From positions 1 through 11,603 of the forward strand of contig CABTZX010000044.1 in assembly GCA_902489445.1 (NCBI GenBank): a stretch of 11,603 bases of DNA. The letters run 5' to 3'. Within the stretch, counting starts at the first letter, position 1. Every line of letters starts with the position of its first letter. Of the stretch, positions 7,555 through 11,603 are shown in pieces. The notes beneath the pieces are model-generated. The model was not told the origin of the DNA, made no database searches, and saw nothing but the letters and a program-made list of their open reading frames with translations. Source of the stretch: an uncultured Bacteroidales bacterium. Lineage in GTDB: Bacteria; Bacteroidota; Bacteroidia; Bacteroidales; Porphyromonadaceae. The position numbers and the translations under genes are program-made.

Positions 7555-7581
7555 GGGAGGGCTGTGCGGCTTCCTTCCTAC
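7551..7581 (+). terminator. Weak hairpin at the end of the cysS operon
   Basis: GTAGG at 7551-7555 pairs with CCTAC at 7577-7581, and several G-C and G-T pairs extend the stem inward. It overlaps the stop codon of the lipoprotein gene and has no T-tract. It could be a weak or factor-assisted terminator, or a chance structure. Confidence 0.3.
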
Positions 7582-7592
7582 ATGTGCAAAAT

Positions 7593-7680
7593 AGGTATAT
7601 ACCTTTCCGGCAATAGGTATATACCTTTGCGCGCAAACTTATATACCTTTCATCGGAAACTTATATACCTTTTTTCGGGT
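7593..7680. repeat. Four 22-bp tandem repeats upstream of uvrA
   Basis: Units start at 7593, 7615, 7637 and 7659, with an exact 22-bp period. Units 1 and 2 begin with the perfect palindrome AGGTATATACCT; units 3 and 4 have ACTTATATACCT instead. All share TATATACCTTT, so each carries a TACCTTT promoter-like core. Only unit 2 completes TACCTTTG (7622-7629). The spacing is close to two helical turns. This may be a set of operator sites, alternative promoters for uvrA, or both. The repeat is certain; the regulatory role is inferred. Confidence 0.85.
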
Positions 7681-7711
7681 GCCTGTGGGTCGCCTTTTGA
7701 ACCGAAAAGCG

Positions 7712-7719
7712 TATCTTCG
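7712..7719 (+). promoter_or_regulatory. Candidate -7 box for uvrA
   Basis: TATCTTCG resembles the Bacteroidota TAnnTTTG core with one change and lies 17 nt before the uvrA ATG. A TTTTG at 7695-7699 is nearer than the usual -33 spacing. If used, the leader would be very short. The TACCTTTG at 7622-7629 is an alternative upstream promoter. Confidence 0.4.
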
Positions 7720-7736
7720 CAAAAGGGTATCGGGGT

Positions 7737-10598
7737 ATGAGTACAAAGAAGAGGACAACGGACGCGCAAACAGCCTTTCGGCCGCTCGAAGTGAACGGTT
7801 GCAGGGTTAATAATCTGAAGAATATTTCCGTAACCATACCGCGCGGTAAACTGACCGTAATCACCGGTGTGAGCGGCTCCGGTAAGAGCAGTTTAGCGTT
7901 CGATACGCTCTATGCGGAGGGGCAACGCCGTTATGTGGAGAGCCTATCCGGTTATGCGCGTCAGTTCTTGGACCGTATGCCCAAGCCCGACTGCGATTCC
8001 ATTAAATACATTCCCCCGGCGGTTGCCATTCGGCAGGGAACCATCAGTCGCAATCCGCGTAGTACCGTAGCAACCGCTACCGAGCTGTACGACTATCTGA
8101 AGCTGCTTTTTGCGCGCTTTGGCACTACCTATTCGCCCATAAGCGGGGGCGAAGTGAAGCGCCACACCGTGCCGGACGTGGTGAAGGGCGCCTTGCGCTA
8201 TAATGAGGGTACGCGGCTCATCGTGGCGTGCCCCATTGGCGGCGATGGCAAAAAAGTAACCCAAAAGCAGTTAGAAACGCTGCAAGCCTCCGGCTACAGC
8301 CGTATCTTGCTCAACGGAGCGTTAATCCGCATCAGTGAGGCGGGCGTACCTAAGCCGGGCGACGAATTGCTCCTCGTGATTGACCGCCTATCCGTTCGGC
8401 ACGATAATGAGGAGGTGGAGCGCCGTTTGGCGGATGCCGCCGAGCTCGCTTTCTACGAGGGGCGTGGCACGCTCTACCTGATCGAAGAGCAAGAGAAACA
8501 GGCCGTTGCGCGCGAAGCATACAGTAATCGCTTCGAATTGGACGGAATTACCTTTGAGGAGCCCTCCACCGCTCTGTTCGATTTCAATAATCCTACCGGC
8601 GCATGCCCCACCTGCGAAGGATTCGGCAAAACGATAGGGCTTTCCGAAGAGCTGATTATTCCCTATCCGTCGCTGTCCGTTTACGAGGACGCCGTAGCCT
8701 GCTGGATTGGGCCTAAATCCTCGGAGTGGAAGGAGTTTTTTATCACTTCCGTGGCGCCGCTCGGTTTTCCCGTACACAAACCGTACCAAGAGCTCTCCCA
8801 AAGCGAGAAAGAGCTTTTGTGGAACGGACGCGGCGAAAACGGCAAACGAAAGCAGGTCTATGGCATAAACGACTATTTTGCCATGCTCCGCAAAGAGTAC
8901 TACAAAGTGCAAAACCGCGTTCGGCTGGCGCATTTTAGCGGTAAGTGCATTTGCCCCGATTGCAAGGGACGACGGCTCAAAAAGGAGGCTTATTACGTAA
9001 AAATAGACGGAAAAGATATAGGCGATGTAGTGGATATGACCATTACTGAGGCAAAGGCGTTTTTTGATCAGCTTGCCTTTCCGCCCGAGCAGGCAAAGGC
9101 TGCCGAGCGCATCCTGCTGGAAATCCGCACGCGCTTACGCGTTATTGCCGAAGTGGGGTTAGCCTATTTGCGCCTTTCCCGTGCCGCCAATACGCTCTCC
9201 GGCGGTGAAAGCCAGCGCATTAACTTAGCCACGCGGCTCGGAAATAATCTATACGGCGCAATGTATGTATTGGACGAGCCTACCGTGGGACTGCACGAAC
9301 GCGATACCGAACGCTTAGTACATGTTATTGAGGAACTTCGTGCCGCCGGAAACACACTAATCGTTGTGGAACACGATGAAAAGGTGATGCGCGCCGCCGA
9401 TCATATTATCGACATAGGGCCCGATGCCGGTCGATTTGGCGGAAGGGTGATTTACGAGGGTCCTCCCGATAAAATGACCGCTCAAACCGAGGGCTATACC
9501 GCTGCATTCCTCACCGGACGCGAACAAATTGCCGTGCCTAAGGAGCGGCGCAAAGCGCGCGATTTTATCAAAATCACCGGTGCCGTAAAGCATAACCTCA
9601 AAAATATCTCTGTGGCGTTCCCCTTGGATGTGGTTACCGTGGTAACCGGCGTGAGCGGATCCGGTAAAAGTACGCTCGTGAGGGAAGTGCTTTACAAGCA
9701 AATGTTGCGCTATTTGGATCGCAAAGAGGGCCTGCCCTTATCGCGTGACGAAGCGCAAACCGACCACTCTACGCTCCTTTCCGGCGAATTGAACCGCATC
9801 AAGGCGGTTGCCTATGTGGATCAGAATAATGCCGGCCGCTCGTCGCGCAGCAATCCGGTCACCTATATGGGAGCGTACGATTTTATCCGCGAACTGTTTG
9901 CTGCACAGCCTTTAGCCAAACAGATGGGGTACCAGCCCTATTACTTCAGTTTTAACCGCCCGGGGGGTAGGTGCGAGGAGTGCAAAGGCGAGGGCACCGT
10001 TACCATCGAAATGCAGTTTATGGCGGATTTAACCCTTACCTGCACCGAATGCGGTGGAAAGCGCTTCCGCAAAGAGATATTGGAGGTTACCTATGCCGGT
10101 ATCAATATCTTCCAATTGCTGGAAATGAGCGTGAACGAAGCAACGGACTTTTTTACGGAACATCCTACTCAGCCACAAACAGATAACATCATTTCCATCC
10201 TAAAAGTGCTGCAAAAGGTCGGGTTGGGCTATATCAAGCTGGGGCAGAGTGTATCCACGCTGTCCGGTGGCGAGAATCAGAGGCTCAAACTAGCCTATTA
10301 TTTAGCAAAACCCCATACCGAGCCGACGCTCTTTTTCTTTGACGAACCCACCACGGGCCTGCATTTCCACGATATTACCCGGCTAATGGCCTGTTTTGAT
10401 GCCTTAGTGGAGGAGGGGCACTCGGTAGTGATTGTGGAACATAATCCCGAGGTGATTAAATGCGCCGATTGGGTAATCGATTTGGGGCCCGAAGGGGGTG
10501 ATGAGGGCGGATACATCGTGGCGGAGGGCACGCCCGAGGATATTGTGCGCTGCAAAGCCTCTTATACCGGTCGTTTTTTGAAGGATAAACTGCGCTAA
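7737..10598 (+). CDS. uvrA: Excinuclease ABC subunit A
   Basis: UvrA is the damage-recognition ATPase of nucleotide excision repair. It dimerises, scans DNA and loads UvrB. The 953-aa length fits the family. Two ABC ATPase modules are complete: Walker A GVSGSGKS at 44-51 and 638-645, signatures LSGGESQR at 487-494 and LSGGENQR at 842-849, Walker B with DEPT at 513-516 and 869-872, and switch histidines in VEHD (544-547) and VEHN (900-903). The second-domain zinc site is present (C746, C749, C769, C772). In the first domain C290/C293 and C406/C409 are visible, but the CPxCG pair E. coli UvrA has before FNNP is replaced here by FELDGITFEEP at 266-276. Bacteroidetes UvrA proteins appear to share this. 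The gene follows a 182-bp gap with 22-bp repeats and is followed 6 nt later by a MerR-type gene. Confidence 0.97.
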   Translation: MSTKKRTTDAQTAFRPLEVNGCRVNNLKNISVTIPRGKLTVITGVSGSGKSSLAFDTLYAEGQRRYVESLSGYARQFLDRMPKPDCDSIKYIPPAVAIRQGTISRNPRSTVATATELYDYLKLLFARFGTTYSPISGGEVKRHTVPDVVKGALRYNEGTRLIVACPIGGDGKKVTQKQLETLQASGYSRILLNGALIRISEAGVPKPGDELLLVIDRLSVRHDNEEVERRLADAAELAFYEGRGTLYLIEEQEKQAVAREAYSNRFELDGITFEEPSTALFDFNNPTGACPTCEGFGKTIGLSEELIIPYPSLSVYEDAVACWIGPKSSEWKEFFITSVAPLGFPVHKPYQELSQSEKELLWNGRGENGKRKQVYGINDYFAMLRKEYYKVQNRVRLAHFSGKCICPDCKGRRLKKEAYYVKIDGKDIGDVVDMTITEAKAFFDQLAFPPEQAKAAERILLEIRTRLRVIAEVGLAYLRLSRAANTLSGGESQRINLATRLGNNLYGAMYVLDEPTVGLHERDTERLVHVIEELRAAGNTLIVVEHDEKVMRAADHIIDIGPDAGRFGGRVIYEGPPDKMTAQTEGYTAAFLTGREQIAVPKERRKARDFIKITGAVKHNLKNISVAFPLDVVTVVTGVSGSGKSTLVREVLYKQMLRYLDRKEGLPLSRDEAQTDHSTLLSGELNRIKAVAYVDQNNAGRSSRSNPVTYMGAYDFIRELFAAQPLAKQMGYQPYYFSFNRPGGRCEECKGEGTVTIEMQFMADLTLTCTECGGKRFRKEILEVTYAGINIFQLLEMSVNEATDFFTEHPTQPQTDNIISILKVLQKVGLGYIKLGQSVSTLSGGENQRLKLAYYLAKPHTEPTLFFFDEPTTGLHFHDITRLMACFDALVEEGHSVVIVEHNPEVIKCADWVIDLGPEGGDEGGYIVAEGTPEDIVRCKASYTGRFLKDKLR

Positions 10599-10604
10599 AC
10601 GGAT

Positions 10605-11003
10605 ATGGCACCCAAAAACGTAAAACTATACTACAGTGCCACGGAAGTGGCTGAACTACTGGACGAACCGGTAGCTACTATCGGCTACTGGGAAAAAACG
10701 TACCGAATCAATGCGCCCCTATCCGCCAAAGGGGTCAAGCGCTACCGACCCAAAGAGGTAGAGAAATTGAAGCAAATTCGCTACTTGGTGCGCAATAAGC
10801 ATCTGAGCCGCAAGGGAGTAGAGGCTGCTTTAGCCACAAAAGAGAGCGATGCGCTAACGCGGCGCGCCGAAGCGCTCCGACTACTGGAGCGCGCTGCCAC
10901 CGAAATAGACGAAATGCTCCAAATGATGGATCGCTACCGCTTTTCCGGCGTAAAGAGCCGCATCCGCAAAGAAAACCGCCCCGATCCCTCCGCCCAACCC
11001 TAA
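10605..11003 (+). CDS. Small MerR-family transcriptional regulator
   Basis: This 132-aa protein begins with a MerR-type winged helix-turn-helix. YYSATEVAELLDEPVATIGYWEK at about 9-31 forms the HTH, with the characteristic tyrosine-tryptophan-glutamate-lysine before the wing, and the wing ends GVKRYRPKEVEKLKQIRYL at about 43-61. The helical remainder (about 83-111, LTRRAEALRLLERAATEIDEML) could form the usual antiparallel dimer coiled coil. The tail is basic. No cysteines are present, so metal or redox sensing through thiols is excluded. It starts 6 nt after the uvrA stop and is almost certainly co-transcribed with it. Binding to the palindromic 22-bp repeats upstream of uvrA would make it an autoregulator, but this is a guess. 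Effector and targets are unknown. Confidence 0.85.
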   Translation: MAPKNVKLYYSATEVAELLDEPVATIGYWEKTYRINAPLSAKGVKRYRPKEVEKLKQIRYLVRNKHLSRKGVEAALATKESDALTRRAEALRLLERAATEIDEMLQMMDRYRFSGVKSRIRKENRPDPSAQP

Positions 11004-11145
11004 TTCCCTCCGCTCCCTCAGAGGGGTATAGCAGAACAAGGATCCAAACCGACGTAAGCGGATAAGTTTACTGCATCAAATAGGGTAATTTACACGCCTT
11101 AAATTCATACAAACGCCCTAAAATACGCTGTTTTATCGGTTTAAT
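11004..11145. other. Gene-free spacer after the MerR gene
   Basis: A/T-richer intergenic sequence. CCCTC-A-GAGGG near 11019-11029 is a short dyad with too small a loop and no T-tract to be a convincing terminator. I see no gene, RNA or clear promoter here. Confidence 0.5.
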
Positions 11146-11355
11146 GTGTACCCGTTTTGGCGTTTTTGGGTACATATCGTTGGTAACGTGTACCCGTTTT
11201 GGCGTTTTTGGGTACATATCGACGGTAACTTGTACCCGTTTTGCCGTTTTTGGGTACATATCGTTGGTGACGTGTACCCGTTTTGCCGTTTTTGGGTACA
11301 TATCGTTGGTGACGTGTACCCGTTTTGCCGTTTTTGGGTACATATCGTTGGTGAC
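11146..11355. repeat. Five 42-bp tandem repeats
   Basis: Units start at 11146, 11188, 11230, 11272 and 11314 with no indels. Units 4 and 5 are identical. Unit 3 differs from them only at its first base. Units 1 and 2 have TTGGCG where 3-5 have TTGCCG. Each unit contains the inverted repeat TGTACCC/GGGTACA separated by 14 nt (11147-11153 with 11168-11174 in unit 1). Because 42 is a multiple of 3 and the unit has few stops, five of six frames stay open across the array, so open frames are no evidence of coding. It behaves like a minisatellite; the hairpin may matter. Confidence 0.95.
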
Positions 11356-11440
11356 GAGTTGCGACGGCTCCCACCCCTCCCATACACACAATTGTGCCGG
11401 CTGTAGCTTAACGGCTGTAGTGTTTTTCGCTTTATCCGAG
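11356..11440. other. Short spacer between the two right-hand repeat arrays
   Basis: It contains the palindrome CACAATTGTG at 11387-11396 and the direct repeat GGCTGTAG (11399-11406 and 11413-11420). I see no gene. Confidence 0.5.
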
Positions 11441-11540
11441 ATTATCGGAGCCAATCAGAGCCAATCAGAACCAATCAGAATCAATCGGAGCTAATCGGAT
11501 TAATTCTGATAAACTCTGATAAGTTCCGATAAATTCCTAT
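11441..11540. repeat. 10-bp unit array, right-hand copy (foldable)
   Basis: Ten units of exactly 10 bp. The first six contain AATCGGA or AATCAGA, and the next units contain TTCTGAT, CTCTGAT and TTCCGAT. It can fold concentrically around 11487: 11442-11450 with 11524-11532 (9 bp, one G-T), 11454-11460 with 11514-11520 (7 bp), and 11464-11470 with 11504-11510 (7 bp). The internal loops are 3 nt on each side and the end loop is 33 nt. It is the same design as the arrays at 261-361 and 502-602, but not part of a 133-bp repeat. Confidence 0.85.
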
Positions 11541-11603
11541 TGCCTACGATACACTATAATACACTTTAATACGTTTCGATACACTTCGATACACTTTAAT
11601 ACA
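11541..11603. repeat. Second 10-bp unit type (GATACACTT), continues off the edge
   Basis: In the same 10-bp register, the sequence changes to units of the form (C/T)(G/A)ATACACTT or close variants (ATACACTATA, ATACACTTTA, ATACGTTTCG, ATACACTTCG, ATACACTTTA). It runs to the window edge and its full length is not visible. It is A/T-rich and has no open frame of note. Confidence 0.8.

Noticed and set aside
7661..7864. 67-aa minus-strand open frame upstream of and into uvrA
   Set aside because: It overlaps the 22-bp repeats and the start of uvrA, with no family features or ribosome binding site.
11014..11030. Intrinsic terminator after the MerR gene
   Set aside because: The CCCTC/GAGGG dyad leaves a loop too small to form fully, and no T-tract follows.
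11146..11355. CRISPR array
   Set aside because: The units are directly adjacent, with no unique spacers between repeats, and there are no cas genes in the window.
11068..11454. 128-aa minus-strand frame and overlapping + frames across the 42-bp repeats
   Set aside because: Five of six frames are open because the unit is 42 nt (14 codons) with few stops. The minus frame starts inside the 10-bp array and has no convincing ribosome binding site.

Overview
The window looks like part of a Bacteroidota chromosome, probably order Bacteroidales and possibly a Porphyromonas-like member. This rests on a TAnnTTTG-type promoter core before cysS, Bacteroidetes-style variants of YfhO, UvrA and a small MerR protein, and a lipoprotein combining an OmpA-like segment with TPR repeats. 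The exact genus cannot be fixed from the sequence alone. All six recognisable genes are on the + strand and look intact.

Layout. Positions 1-869 carry no convincing gene. They hold a 35-bp perfect inverted repeat (8-42/49-83), two 133-bp direct repeats 241 bp apart (244-376 and 485-617), each containing an array of 10-bp units, and G-rich mosaic spacers with two canonical G-quadruplex motifs close to the cysS promoter. A four-gene run follows at 870-7554: cysS, a family 2 glycosyltransferase, a YfhO-family membrane protein and an OmpA-like/TPR lipoprotein. The junctions are 1 nt, 10 nt and an ATGA overlap, so this is almost certainly one operon that couples a tRNA synthetase to envelope functions. 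The gap at 7555-7736 has four exact-period 22-bp repeats, each carrying a TACCTTT core, and a promoter-like box ahead of uvrA. uvrA (7737-10598) is followed 6 nt later by a small MerR-family regulator (10605-11003). Positions 11004-11603 are again gene-free. They hold five 42-bp tandem repeats (11146-11355) and a third 10-bp array (11441-11540) that changes into a second 10-bp unit type running off the right edge.

How it works together. The first operon supplies cysteinyl-tRNA and a probable inner-membrane glycan or lipid modification pair (soluble-domain GT2 plus multi-pass YfhO), together with a periplasm-facing lipoprotein; their shared substrate is unknown. The second operon is nucleotide excision repair (UvrA) with a candidate regulator.

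The least ordinary feature is the 10-bp array family seen on both sides of the gene block. In all three copies the left half carries TCGGA/TCAGA units and the right half their complements. Each array can therefore fold into a long hairpin of 6-9 bp helices separated by short, mostly 3x3, internal loops. In the right-hand array the paired units vary in step with each other (ATCAGAG with CTCTGAT, ATCAGAA with TTCTGAT). I know of no named element with this design, but could not search for it.
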